NCBI GenBank assembly: GCA_023430465.1
Contig: JAEZAM010000075.1
Coordinates: forward strand, 1-43,339
DNA length: 43,339 nt
Source of the DNA: Bacteroidota bacterium
GTDB lineage: Bacteria; Bacteroidota; Bacteroidia; Chitinophagales; Chitinophagaceae
Reading direction: 5' to 3'
Each line of letters opens with the position of its first letter. Position 1 is the first letter of the stretch. A program made the position numbers and the translations under genes. This document shows, in pieces, positions 33,640-42,013 of this stretch. Under the pieces are notes generated by a model. That model saw nothing but the letters and a program-made list of their open reading frames with translations. It was not told where the DNA came from and did no database searches.

Positions 33640-34328
33640 TGTTTTTTCACCGGCGATTGCCAATCATTCTGCTTATACTGCTGAGCCTGCAGAGTTTTTC
33701 CCAGGATAACAGGCAAAGCGCATTTGTTCCACAATTTTCTTTACGCACCACACCCTTGTCACTACTTGAGGTAGACGGCAATTTTGGCATTGGTGTGCAA
33801 TACCGTTGGGCTGAACGGTGGGCGGCAGTGATCGACCCGGCCTTTATATTTCTGTCCACCTATGAAGGCTCCGATAATATGGATCGTGATCGATTCTCCG
33901 GGATTAAACTTCGCGCAGATGTGCGGTACTATTTTGAAAAAAACCGCAAAGGCGTATTCAACACATTTGTAGCACCTGAACTTCATTACAAACTCAGGAA
34001 TGCGAAGCGTTGGGATGACTTCGGCATCAACTGCCTCAATGGCAACTGCGATTACTTCCAGAATGCGCAGTATACTGAACGGAAAACTGAATTTGGCTTT
34101 GCCATAAAGATCGGTACGGTGCTGCCTCTCAGCCAGTCACTGGATGTAGAATTGTATGCAGGGGCAGGGTTGAAGGAAAAGAAATTTACCCAGCGCGATC
34201 TTCCGACAGGTGGATCCTTTCTCAACCCGCCTGACAATGATCCATTCAGGTTCTGGTTCAGTGAAGAACGCCGCGACAGGTTCCGACCCATGCTCCCGGC
34301 CGGATTGAAACTGGTCCTCCGGCTCTAA
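33639..34328 (+). CDS. Small outer-membrane beta-barrel protein
   Basis: A 229-aa exported protein: signal peptide MFFHRRLPIILLILLSLQSFSQ. The mature part alternates hydrophobic and polar residues in long strands, including GIGVQYRWAERWAAVIDPAFIF, KLRADVRYYFEKN, FVAPELHYKLR, EFGFAIKIGTVLPL and DVELYAGAGLKEK. It ends in an aromatic/hydrophobic LKLVLRL, as expected for a barrel. No specific family recognised. Third gene of the operon, with a one-base stop/start overlap (TGATG), so it is probably the membrane partner of the two LVIVD lipoproteins. Confidence 0.75.
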   Translation: MFFHRRLPIILLILLSLQSFSQDNRQSAFVPQFSLRTTPLSLLEVDGNFGIGVQYRWAERWAAVIDPAFIFLSTYEGSDNMDRDRFSGIKLRADVRYYFEKNRKGVFNTFVAPELHYKLRNAKRWDDFGINCLNGNCDYFQNAQYTERKTEFGFAIKIGTVLPLSQSLDVELYAGAGLKEKKFTQRDLPTGGSFLNPPDNDPFRFWFSEERRDRFRPMLPAGLKLVLRL

Positions 34329-34359
34329 AAGGGCAAAAAAGAATTCGGCATTGACCGAA

Positions 34360-34431
34360 AAGAGTGATAAATTACGTAAACCATCCATCGCCCCAGGGAA
34401 AAAGGATAGAGTAACACCATTTATCACTCTT
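34360..34431. promoter_or_regulatory. 13-bp perfect inverted repeat upstream of the small helical gene
   Basis: AAGAGTGATAAAT (34360-34372) and ATTTATCACTCTT (34419-34431) are separated by 46 nt and end 14 bp before the ATG at 34445. It could act as a long-loop hairpin or a two-site operator. The spacer is too long for a classical terminator. Confidence 0.6.
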
Positions 34432-34444
34432 AAATTTTACGCCC

Positions 34445-34822
34445 ATGGTTCAGGTTGAAACGTCACAGCTTATCGCCGAGTGCAACGAGTGGAGACAGAC
34501 ACTTCGCGATCACCGCGAGTCATTTACCCGCAACAAAACCCGCCTCCAGGAAGCCGCCTCCAGGCAATTGACAAGGTCCCAGCTCGAGGACGTCGAACAT
34601 CTCCACAACCAGTTTCACATCCAGCTCATCAACATTCATGATCTCAAGCAGGCGATCAAAGCCCATAGCCGTGAGATCGACTACGAGATGAATGTGCAGA
34701 ATGGCAGGCTGCGAACGGAAACCCAGCACATCCATGAAAATCTTAATGGCCGGTTCGTGAGCCTGATCCAGACCCTGGAGAATCTCCGATCGGAATTTGA
34801 GTCCTTCCTCAGCCGCACCTGA
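34445..34822 (+). CDS. Small helical (coiled-coil-like) protein of unknown function
   Basis: A 125-aa, highly charged, Gln/His/Glu-rich protein without signal peptide or hydrophobic segment. Almost the whole sequence is predicted helical with heptad-like spacing (for example LEDVEHLHNQFHIQLINIHDL and LNGRFVSLIQTLENLRSEFESFL). It would fit a helical hairpin or four-helix bundle. I do not recognise a family. It sits 81 bp ahead of the EF-G paralogue and after a 13-bp inverted repeat; the two might be co-expressed, but there is no direct evidence. Confidence 0.65.
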   Translation: MVQVETSQLIAECNEWRQTLRDHRESFTRNKTRLQEAASRQLTRSQLEDVEHLHNQFHIQLINIHDLKQAIKAHSREIDYEMNVQNGRLRTETQHIHENLNGRFVSLIQTLENLRSEFESFLSRT

Positions 34823-34903
34823 TCATTGATATCAGTCTTTCATCGCACGGTCTTTACGGCCGGCGCATGCACGTGCCCATACCTTACCTTTAAATTGTTT
34901 GCC

Positions 34904-37033
34904 ATGCCCGAATTTGATACCTCACACGTAAAAAATATCGTCTTGCTGGGCCATGCCGGCGCAGGCAAGACGACCCTTGCGGAATGCATGCTTTATGAAG
35001 CTGGTCTCATCCATCGCCGGGGAACTATTAGCGAACGCAATACCACTGCCGACTATCACGAACTCGAACAGGAACGCGGCAACACGATATTCAGCAAACT
35101 TCTTCACACACGCTGGCGAGGGTATAAAATCAATATCATCGACACGCCCGGCTACGATGATTTCGTGGGTGAAGTGGTAGCAGCATTAAGGGTTGCGGAC
35201 ACCGGCGTGATGCTGCTCAATGCCGCGATGGGTGTTGAAGTTGGAACCGATGTGATCTGGAACTATACTGAAAAATTCAAAACACCCATGATCTTCGTCG
35301 TAAATAAGCTCGACCTGGATGACGCGGACTTTGACAGAACCGTCGCCGAGGCAATCGAACACTATGGTAAAAAGATCACCCTTGTACAATATCCCGTGCA
35401 GACCGGTGCCGGCTTTCACGAGATCATCGATGTCCTGCGCATGCAGATGTACAAATTCAAGGATGCCGGCGGCAAACCTGAAAAGCTGCCCATTCCGGAA
35501 GGTGAAAAGGAAAAAGCCGACAGACTGCACCGCGAACTGGTAGAAGCTGTGGCAGGAAATGATGAGTTATTGATGGAAAAATATTTCGACACTGGTGAGT
35601 TGAGTGAAGATGAATTGAAGGCGGGCATGAAACAAGCCATGATCCGCCATGAAATGTTCCCGGTTTTTTGTTTGTCTGCCGAGCGTAATATGGGTAGCGG
35701 CAGGATCATGGGATTCATCGACAACGTATGCCCCAGCGCGAATGAAATGCCTGCTCAACGATCACTGGCGGGAGAGGAGGTCATATGTTCTTCCGATGCG
35801 GCTCCCTGCCTTTTCATATACAAGACAACCAGTGAACCTCATGTTGGAGAAATGTCGTTCTTCAAAGTCTATTCAGGCACCATCCGTACTGGCATGGAAC
35901 TGGAAAATGAAACAACAGGAGCGATCGAAAAGATCAACCAGTTATACCTGGTAGAAGGTATCAAACGCACGCCGGTTCAGGAGCTTGTAGCTGGTGATAT
36001 CGGCGCTACATTGAAACTCAGAAACACCCATGTCAACAATACGTTGCATGCAAAGGGCAGGTCGCATGAATTGGCACCGATCGAGTTTCCTCCGCCAAAT
36101 ATGTCGATTGCCATTGAGAACAACAGGAAAGGGGAGGAGGAAAAATTATCGCAGGCACTGCATATGTTGCGGGAAGAAGATCCGACACTGATCATAGAGG
36201 TATCACCGGAACTGAGGCAGACCTTGCTCCATTGCCAGGGAGATATGCACCTTGCGGTGACAAAATGGAAGATCGAGCATAACCACCGGCTTGATGTGAA
36301 GTTTGTACGTCCGCGCATTGCATACAGGGAAACCATTCGCAAGGCGGCTGATGCTTCGTATCGCCACAAAAAGCAGAGTGGCGGTGCAGGTCAATTTGCA
36401 GAGGTGTTTCTACGGGTAGAGCCTTTGAAGCCCGGCATGGCTGATCCACCCTTTACTGTACGCAACCGGGAAACCATCGACCTGCCCTGGGGCGGACAAC
36501 TGGAATTCTTCAACTGCATCGTTGGTGGAGTAATCGACAATCGCTTCTTGCCTTCGATATTGAAAGGCGTGATGGAAAAAATGCAGAATGGGCCTTTGAC
36601 GGGTTCTTATGCCCGTGATATCCGGGTCTGTGTATATGATGGTAAAATGCACCCGGTCGACAGCAATGATATTTCGTTCAAGATAGCTGGTTTGCAGGCA
36701 TTCCGACAGGCTTTCCAGGAGGCTGCTCCCCAACTGCTGGAGCCGGTGTATCACCTGGATGTGCTGGCACCGGAGGACCTTACGGGTACGATCATGGGTG
36801 ATCTGCAGAGTCGTCGGGCAATGGTGGAGGGAATGAGTACGGAAGGAAATTTTCAAAAAATTTCAGCGAAGGTTCCGCTGGCGGAAATGGAGGGCTATTC
36901 CTCTTCGCTGCGCTCTTTGACCCAGGGCCGAGCGAAGTTCATCATGAGCTTCGAATCATATCAGCCTGTATCGCAAGAATTACAACGATCATTGGTGGAA
37001 GAATATTCCCGCTCTCAGCACGCGGAAGCTTAA
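34904..37033 (+). CDS. Elongation factor G-like GTPase (EF-G-2 type paralogue)
   Basis: A 709-aa translation GTPase with the full five-domain EF-G layout, from the ATG at 34904. G1 is GHAGAGKT (16-23) instead of the canonical AHxDAGKT. G3 is DTPGYDDF (80-87), so the catalytic His of DTPGHVDF is Tyr84. G4 is NKLD (134-137). Domain IV (RIAYRETI, then GGVIDNRFLPSILKGVME) and domain V (LEPVYHLDVLAPED) are present. These changes resemble the EF-G-2 group as I recall it (Thermus EF-G-2, mycobacterial FusA2). It is therefore probably not the housekeeping FusA, and no str-operon genes are nearby. An open-frame start at 34826 exists but precedes the conserved region by 26 residues. Confidence 0.9.
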   Translation: MPEFDTSHVKNIVLLGHAGAGKTTLAECMLYEAGLIHRRGTISERNTTADYHELEQERGNTIFSKLLHTRWRGYKINIIDTPGYDDFVGEVVAALRVADTGVMLLNAAMGVEVGTDVIWNYTEKFKTPMIFVVNKLDLDDADFDRTVAEAIEHYGKKITLVQYPVQTGAGFHEIIDVLRMQMYKFKDAGGKPEKLPIPEGEKEKADRLHRELVEAVAGNDELLMEKYFDTGELSEDELKAGMKQAMIRHEMFPVFCLSAERNMGSGRIMGFIDNVCPSANEMPAQRSLAGEEVICSSDAAPCLFIYKTTSEPHVGEMSFFKVYSGTIRTGMELENETTGAIEKINQLYLVEGIKRTPVQELVAGDIGATLKLRNTHVNNTLHAKGRSHELAPIEFPPPNMSIAIENNRKGEEEKLSQALHMLREEDPTLIIEVSPELRQTLLHCQGDMHLAVTKWKIEHNHRLDVKFVRPRIAYRETIRKAADASYRHKKQSGGAGQFAEVFLRVEPLKPGMADPPFTVRNRETIDLPWGGQLEFFNCIVGGVIDNRFLPSILKGVMEKMQNGPLTGSYARDIRVCVYDGKMHPVDSNDISFKIAGLQAFRQAFQEAAPQLLEPVYHLDVLAPEDLTGTIMGDLQSRRAMVEGMSTEGNFQKISAKVPLAEMEGYSSSLRSLTQGRAKFIMSFESYQPVSQELQRSLVEEYSRSQHAEA

Positions 37034-37043
37034 AGACTTCCCG

Positions 37044-37116
37044 CAAACCCGTAGCCACGGCGCAAAGAAAGCAAAGACGCAAAAGATACCTTATGATAGG
37101 TACTCTTGCGTCTTTG
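37044..37116. terminator. GCAAAGA-type repeat hairpin, bidirectional terminator
   Basis: Between the convergent EF-G-like (+) and subunit-3 (-) genes. CAAAGACGCAAAAGATACCT (from 37072) is nearly complementary to AGGTACTCTTGCGTCTTTG (to 37116): about 19 pairs with two or three mismatches and a short loop. The left arm continues upstream as GGCGCAAAGAAAGCAAAGACGC, a GCAAAGA/CGCAAAG heptamer run. A T-rich tract (TATTTGAATTTCTTTTCC) follows the right arm. Confidence 0.75.
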
Positions 37117-37146
37117 TATTTGAATTTCTTTTCCTGTCGTGAAACC

Positions 37147-37812
37147 TTACGCGTACGAAACGCACTCCTTCAATTCCTTTTCTGTATAAGCGAGGTTGTA
37201 TTGCTTCAAAACATCAGCGGGAACACCATTCCATGGAGTTGGTGTGTTCCCGACATATCCTACATCTTTCACACCCTCAGGTGAGGTATAAAAGCCGGTT
37301 GAGGTAAGATTGCGCATCAGGCTGAAAAATTTCGCTCCCTGTTTGAATTCACCGGTCGCTTTGGCGGGGTAGGCTATTTTATCTACCAGCTCGATCTGTT
37401 GCTGTGGTGTTATATTGACGAAAGCCTTGCCGTACTGCTTGAGGCAATACATGTCCATCCAGCGCAGACCGCCCTGCATCGGCACCTGGTATTGGGGCAT
37501 ATCACGAACGATGAAATCGATAAACTCCGGCACTTTGGCATCGCTGGCACTGCCACTCACATCATCTTTAGGGATGATGATATCGCCGAGTACGGTGATG
37601 GTAGCCATTTCATGATCCGTAAAGAATTTGCCCTGGGCGAGCACGGCTTTCTCATGCACGAGTTCTTCCGGATACCTGTCAACATTGAACTTCGGCTCTG
37701 CGGCGGCCGGTGTCTCGACAACTTTCTTATCCTCGGTATTGCAGCCTGCGGCAAGTGCGCCACCGGCAACAGCGCCGGTGACCAGCAATTTCAATGATTT
37801 TCTGCGATCCAT
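37147..37812 (-). CDS. Gluconate 2-dehydrogenase subunit 3-like lipoprotein
   Basis: A 221-aa protein of the gluconate_2-dh3 family. The N terminus MDRRKSLKLL followed by a hydrophobic stretch and ALAAGC (Cys24) looks like a twin-arginine signal with a lipobox. The mature part shows FFTDHEMATITVLGDIIIPKDD, FIDFIVRDMP and GGLRWMDMYC, typical of the family. It is thought to be the accessory subunit of the adjacent GMC flavoprotein, possibly carrying it through the Tat pathway. It lies 176 bp from the GMC gene on the same strand, downstream of it; the gap holds an inverted heptamer array. Confidence 0.88.
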   Translation of the reverse strand: MDRRKSLKLLVTGAVAGGALAAGCNTEDKKVVETPAAAEPKFNVDRYPEELVHEKAVLAQGKFFTDHEMATITVLGDIIIPKDDVSGSASDAKVPEFIDFIVRDMPQYQVPMQGGLRWMDMYCLKQYGKAFVNITPQQQIELVDKIAYPAKATGEFKQGAKFFSLMRNLTSTGFYTSPEGVKDVGYVGNTPTPWNGVPADVLKQYNLAYTEKELKECVSYA

Positions 37813-37844
37813 GTTTGTGAGGTTTTAGCTTAAAACGTGAAATG

Positions 37845-37980
37845 AAACTCAAAATTCAAAACTCAAAACTTAAAATTTAGCACCCAAAATGGTAGTTCAT
37901 GTAACAGTCCACCTCAGGTTCCACCACAAGACGAACCACATCCCGGTAATTGAGTTTTGACTTTTGAATTTTTAATTTTT
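37845..37980. repeat. Inverted pair of ATTCAAA/ACTCAAA heptamer arrays
   Basis: Left array 37845-37878 (ACTCAAA, ATTCAAA, ACTCAAA, ACTTAAA, ATTT). Right array 37951-37980 is the inverted form (GAGTTTTGACTTTTGAATTTTTAA). Shared blocks AAAATTCAAAA and TCAAAACTCA occur in both, though in different order. About 70 bp of mixed sequence lies between. The right array ends 8 bp before the GMC stop codon. Confidence 0.8.
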
Positions 37981-37988
37981 ACTTACTC

Positions 37989-39731
37989 TTAAATATTCTG
38001 CTTCTTCAACTCATCGATGATGTATTCACTCGCACGCATACTGAGTGCGAGGATGGTCCACGTGATGTTCTTGTCAGCCTGTGATACGAACTGGCTGCCA
38101 TCGACACAGAAAAGGTTCTTGCATTCATGTGCCTGGCTCCATTTGTTCAGGGCTGATTTCTTTGGATCATTGCCCATCCGTACTGTACCGGCTTCGTGGA
38201 TGATCTCACCGGGTTTTGACAGGCCCCAGTTATTCTTTTCATCATCATCCGCACCCCAGGTGATCACCGCGCCCATGTTGTGCATGATCTCCTTGAACGT
38301 TTCCTTCATGTGCTTAGCCTGCTTGATCTCGTGATCGCTGTATTTCACATTGAATCTCAGGACCGGAATACCAAAACGATCTACCACTCCCGGGTCTATT
38401 TCACAGTAGTTAGTTTCAACGGGGATCGCTTCGCCGCGACCGGCCATACCAACACCCGCACCATAAAAGTAGCGATGGTCTTCTTTAAGGGATGCGCCAT
38501 AGCCACCGCCTTCTTTTTTCTTGCCATTCACAACATATTTTCCATTGAGGTTTTCGATGCCCCAATTGAATCCATACGATGGCTGGCCCATGCCGCCCCA
38601 ATATTCTATGTGATAGCCACGGGGGAAATCCAGTTTGCGATTGTCCAGCCACCAGGGTGAATAGACGTGCATTCCTCCCACACCATCTTCATTGTACTTT
38701 TTTCTTCCGAACAACGATGGCAGAACACCGCCAAGTGCGGCACCGGTGGAATCATGAAGATATTTTCCAATCACGTTGCTGCTGTTCGACAGCCCGTTTG
38801 GATGCCTTTGCGATTTTGAGTTCAGCATCAGCCTGGCCGTTTCGCAGGTACTCGCAGCAAGGATCACCACTTTACCTTCCACCTGGTATTCCTGGAGATC
38901 CTCTTTGCTCACGTAGGAAATGCCGGTGGCCAGGCCTTCCTTATTTGTCAACACCTCGCGTGCCATCGCATTGCCGATGATGTCAATGTTACCTGTCTTC
39001 AGTGCCGGCTGGAGGAGCACGTTTGGCGAAGAGAAATCAGCTTTGTACATGCTGCAATTTCTGCCACACTGCCCGCAATACATGCAGACGCCACGGTCAT
39101 CATTTATCTTTTCGGTGAGGATGGAGAGACGGGAAGGGATCACGCGAACTCCGGCCTGTGTTGCTGCATTTTTAATGAACAACTCATGCAGGCGGGGCTT
39201 AGGCGGTTTAAGAAAAATCCCGTCGGGATCGTTATCGAGGCCTTCATTCGTACCGAATATGCCGATCATCTTGTCCACCCGGTCATAAAATGGTTTTACA
39301 TCTTCATATCCGATCGGCCAGTCATCACCGAGCCCATCAATACTTTTTCTTTTGAAATCTTTTGGTCCAAACCGGAGGGAGATACGGCCCCAGTGGTTGG
39401 TACGTCCTCCGAGCATACGCGCGCGAAACCAGTCGAACTCGGTACCTGCAGCTTTTGTATAGGGTTCACCCTCTACCTCCCAGCCACCGTAACAGGCATC
39501 GAAGTCGCCAAACGGCCGGTATTTGGTAGAAGCGCCACGGCGGGGAGAATCCCAGGGATTTTTGAACTGTGTGATATTCTTTTGCGGGTCATACATCGGT
39601 CCCGCTTCGATCATGCAAACTTTCAGACCGGCATTGGCAAGAATATAGGCCGACATACCGCCACCAGCGCCAGAACCTACAATAACGACATCATACTTCT
39701 TCGGCTGTTTCTTTATCTGCAAATCACCCAT
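37989..39731 (-). CDS. GMC-family FAD oxidoreductase with ferredoxin-like Cys motif
   Basis: A 580-aa glucose/methanol/choline oxidoreductase. The FAD-binding Rossmann motif is VVIVGSGAGGGMSAYILANAG (15-35). Further GMC features are GGRTNHWGR (108-116) and the C-terminal HEAGTVRMGNDP and CVDGSQFVSQADKNITWTILALS, which supply the catalytic His and Asn/His region. It also carries C216-x2-C219-x2-C222-x3-C226, a pattern seen in 4Fe-4S ferredoxin-type sites. With the downstream subunit 3 it resembles gluconate/sorbitol/FAD-glucose dehydrogenases that pass electrons to a cytochrome. No cytochrome gene is in the window. No signal peptide of its own, which fits export with the Tat-signal partner. 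Substrate unknown. Confidence 0.92.
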   Translation of the reverse strand: MGDLQIKKQPKKYDVVIVGSGAGGGMSAYILANAGLKVCMIEAGPMYDPQKNITQFKNPWDSPRRGASTKYRPFGDFDACYGGWEVEGEPYTKAAGTEFDWFRARMLGGRTNHWGRISLRFGPKDFKRKSIDGLGDDWPIGYEDVKPFYDRVDKMIGIFGTNEGLDNDPDGIFLKPPKPRLHELFIKNAATQAGVRVIPSRLSILTEKINDDRGVCMYCGQCGRNCSMYKADFSSPNVLLQPALKTGNIDIIGNAMAREVLTNKEGLATGISYVSKEDLQEYQVEGKVVILAASTCETARLMLNSKSQRHPNGLSNSSNVIGKYLHDSTGAALGGVLPSLFGRKKYNEDGVGGMHVYSPWWLDNRKLDFPRGYHIEYWGGMGQPSYGFNWGIENLNGKYVVNGKKKEGGGYGASLKEDHRYFYGAGVGMAGRGEAIPVETNYCEIDPGVVDRFGIPVLRFNVKYSDHEIKQAKHMKETFKEIMHNMGAVITWGADDDEKNNWGLSKPGEIIHEAGTVRMGNDPKKSALNKWSQAHECKNLFCVDGSQFVSQADKNITWTILALSMRASEYIIDELKKQNI

Positions 39732-39829
39732 AGCAGTGTTTTGATTTTTAGTTTAGAAAAGACGCGACAATTTACACGGAATCACTCAAATCTGCCGGAG
39801 ATTTTTTTAGTATCCGTACATTCGTTTGC

Positions 39830-41848
39830 ATGTTCCTCCCACGCCATATTTCCAGGGCTGTCCGGCAGCAGGCACCTGTTTCACTCGTACTGCTGTTTAT
39901 GTTTATCGCAACCGCGGAACTGCGGGCGCAAAACTTTAACACCGCCTTTGATCGGTACCCGGTGTATTCCGGCAGTGACCTGGGTCTGAAAGTTGAGGGG
40001 AACGTGGCGCGGTTCCGGATGTGGTCACCAATGGCAAGCCGGGCAGAACTGTTGATCTATGATGTACCAACAGGTGGAAAGGCAGTCCGGAAGATAGTCA
40101 TGCGCGCTGCGGAATCAGGCACATGGCAGGCATCCGCGAAAGATGCAGTTGGTAAATATTATGCGTTTCGCGTGATGCACGGTGGCAACTGGTCATTGGA
40201 AGTACCGGATCCGTACGTGATGGCATCCGGTATCAATGGAAAACGTGGTTACATCATTTCGCGGGATAAGTTTTCTCCCGAAGGCTGGGAGGTCGACAGG
40301 CCGGTATTTTCCGGTGCACCGGTGGATGCGGTCATTTATGAGTTGCATATCCGTGACGCCAGCATTGCAGCCAATTCTGGTGTAAACAAAAAAGGCGGCT
40401 ACAACGGTCTTGCGGAGTCGGGCACCAAAAATCCTATGGGTCAAACTACGGGTCTTGATCATATCGCAGAAATGGGCGTAACGCATGTACACCTGTTGCC
40501 ATTTTTTGATTTTCTTTCGGTTGATGAAAGCAAGCCCCAGGTTCCCCAATACAACTGGGGCTATGAACCGTTGAACTACAATGTACCTGAAGGCTCTTAC
40601 TCTTCAAATGCAAATGATCCCGTAAAAAGAATAATCGAATTGAAGAAAATGATCATGGCCTTTCATGCAAAAGGCCTGAGCGTTGTAATGGACGTGGTGT
40701 ACAACCACACAATGCTGACAAAAGATTCTTATTTCAATCAATTGGTGCCGGGTTATTATTACCGCCAGTCGGCAACAGGAGGCTTTTCCGATGCCTCTGC
40801 CTGTGGTAACGAAACTGCCAGCGAGCGGCCAATGATGCGAAAGTTCATCCTGGAGTCGCTGGAATATTGGGTGCGCGAATACCATATCGATGGTTTCCGG
40901 TTTGATCTCATGGGGATACATGATATTGAAACGATGAACGAAGCAGCTCAACGACTGCGTCGCATCAATCCCAATATCCTCCTGTATGGTGAGGGCTGGA
41001 CTGCCGGTCATTCGCCACTGCCCGATAGCGCGAGGGCGTTAAAAAAAAATGCAATGATGCTGGATGATATAGCGGTGTTCAGTGATGATCTGCGGGATGG
41101 CATCAAAGGCAGTGTATTCTTGAATGAGGACAGGGGCTTTGTCAGTGGCAAGGCAGGTATGGAATCTTCGATACGTTTCGGGGTCACGGCTGCCTGTCCG
41201 CACGACCAGGTGAATTATGACAGCGTGAATTATTCCAGGGCACCTTACGCCCGCCACCCTGGCCAGGTAGTGAGCTATGCTGAATGTCATGATAACCATG
41301 TGCTCTTTGATAAGTTGTCCCTTTCTGTGCCAGGGGCCAGCGAAGCAGAGCTGGTTCGCATGCACGAACTGTCACTGGCGATCGTATTAACATCACAGGG
41401 CATACCATTCCTGCATGCAGGAACTGAGTTCTTACGGACAAAGCAGGGAAATGAAAACTCCTACAACGCTGGTGACAGCATCAACGCGATTGACTGGAGT
41501 CGGAAAAGCAGGTATGCATCCACCGTCCAATACGTTCGAAATCTTATTTCGTTAAGAAAATCTCATCCTGCCTTTCGCATGAAAAAAGGGGAGGAGGTTA
41601 CAAAATCCCTGCGCTTCATCAAGTCGGATCCGGGCATAGTAGCCTACACACTCGATGGTGCAGCGCTCAGGGATACATGGAAAAACATTCTTGTTGTTTA
41701 CAATGCGAATACATCCGAATCGACGCAACTATTGCCTCCCGGAAATTGGCACCAGGTCAACCTGCGCGATAACAGCGCCTCAAAACCCGTTGTGTCCGGA
41801 TCGCTGACCGTGCCACCGGTGGATTGTGTGATCCTCTACCAGCTTTAG
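39830..41848 (+). CDS. pulA: Type I pullulanase, secreted (GH13)
   Basis: Hydrolyses alpha-1,6 bonds in pullulan and branched starch or glycogen. The 672-aa protein has a signal peptide (about 13-33), a CBM48-like N-terminal domain (about 50-145) and the GH13 barrel. The type I pullulanase motif YNWGYEP is at 241-247. Region I is DVVYNH (288-293), the nucleophile D359 lies in GFRFDLMG, the acid E388 in YGEGW, and the stabiliser D488 in ECHDNH. A C-terminal beta domain closes the protein. It diverges from the GMC gene with a 98-bp gap. No SusC/SusD pair is adjacent, so it is not in an obvious polysaccharide-utilisation locus. Confidence 0.95.
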   Translation: MFLPRHISRAVRQQAPVSLVLLFMFIATAELRAQNFNTAFDRYPVYSGSDLGLKVEGNVARFRMWSPMASRAELLIYDVPTGGKAVRKIVMRAAESGTWQASAKDAVGKYYAFRVMHGGNWSLEVPDPYVMASGINGKRGYIISRDKFSPEGWEVDRPVFSGAPVDAVIYELHIRDASIAANSGVNKKGGYNGLAESGTKNPMGQTTGLDHIAEMGVTHVHLLPFFDFLSVDESKPQVPQYNWGYEPLNYNVPEGSYSSNANDPVKRIIELKKMIMAFHAKGLSVVMDVVYNHTMLTKDSYFNQLVPGYYYRQSATGGFSDASACGNETASERPMMRKFILESLEYWVREYHIDGFRFDLMGIHDIETMNEAAQRLRRINPNILLYGEGWTAGHSPLPDSARALKKNAMMLDDIAVFSDDLRDGIKGSVFLNEDRGFVSGKAGMESSIRFGVTAACPHDQVNYDSVNYSRAPYARHPGQVVSYAECHDNHVLFDKLSLSVPGASEAELVRMHELSLAIVLTSQGIPFLHAGTEFLRTKQGNENSYNAGDSINAIDWSRKSRYASTVQYVRNLISLRKSHPAFRMKKGEEVTKSLRFIKSDPGIVAYTLDGAALRDTWKNILVVYNANTSESTQLLPPGNWHQVNLRDNSASKPVVSGSLTVPPVDCVILYQL

Positions 41849-41868
41849 GTGGTTTCGGTGATTTGATG

Positions 41869-41876
41869 TATATTTG
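41869..41876 (+). promoter_or_regulatory. Candidate -7 element for the DEAD-box helicase
   Basis: TATATTTG followed by C, an exact TAnnTTTG match, 20 bp after the pullulanase stop. It predicts a 5' leader of roughly 130 nt before the preferred GTG at 42014. Confidence 0.45.
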
Positions 41877-42013
41877 CAGTTCTATATGTTATTGCTCTCT
41901 TAGTTTTTGTTGTGCATCCCACTCAAACGCCGTGAAGGCTTAACGTAAGGCAGGTAGTGTATCAAGTGAATTTTGATAGCCTTACCACATTTTTTAATCA
42001 AATTTTTATTTTA

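Noticed and set aside
37147..41848. Polysaccharide-utilisation locus around pullulanase
   Set aside because: No SusC/SusD pair, sensor or sigma/anti-sigma gene lies nearby; the GMC pair is divergent and unrelated by sequence.
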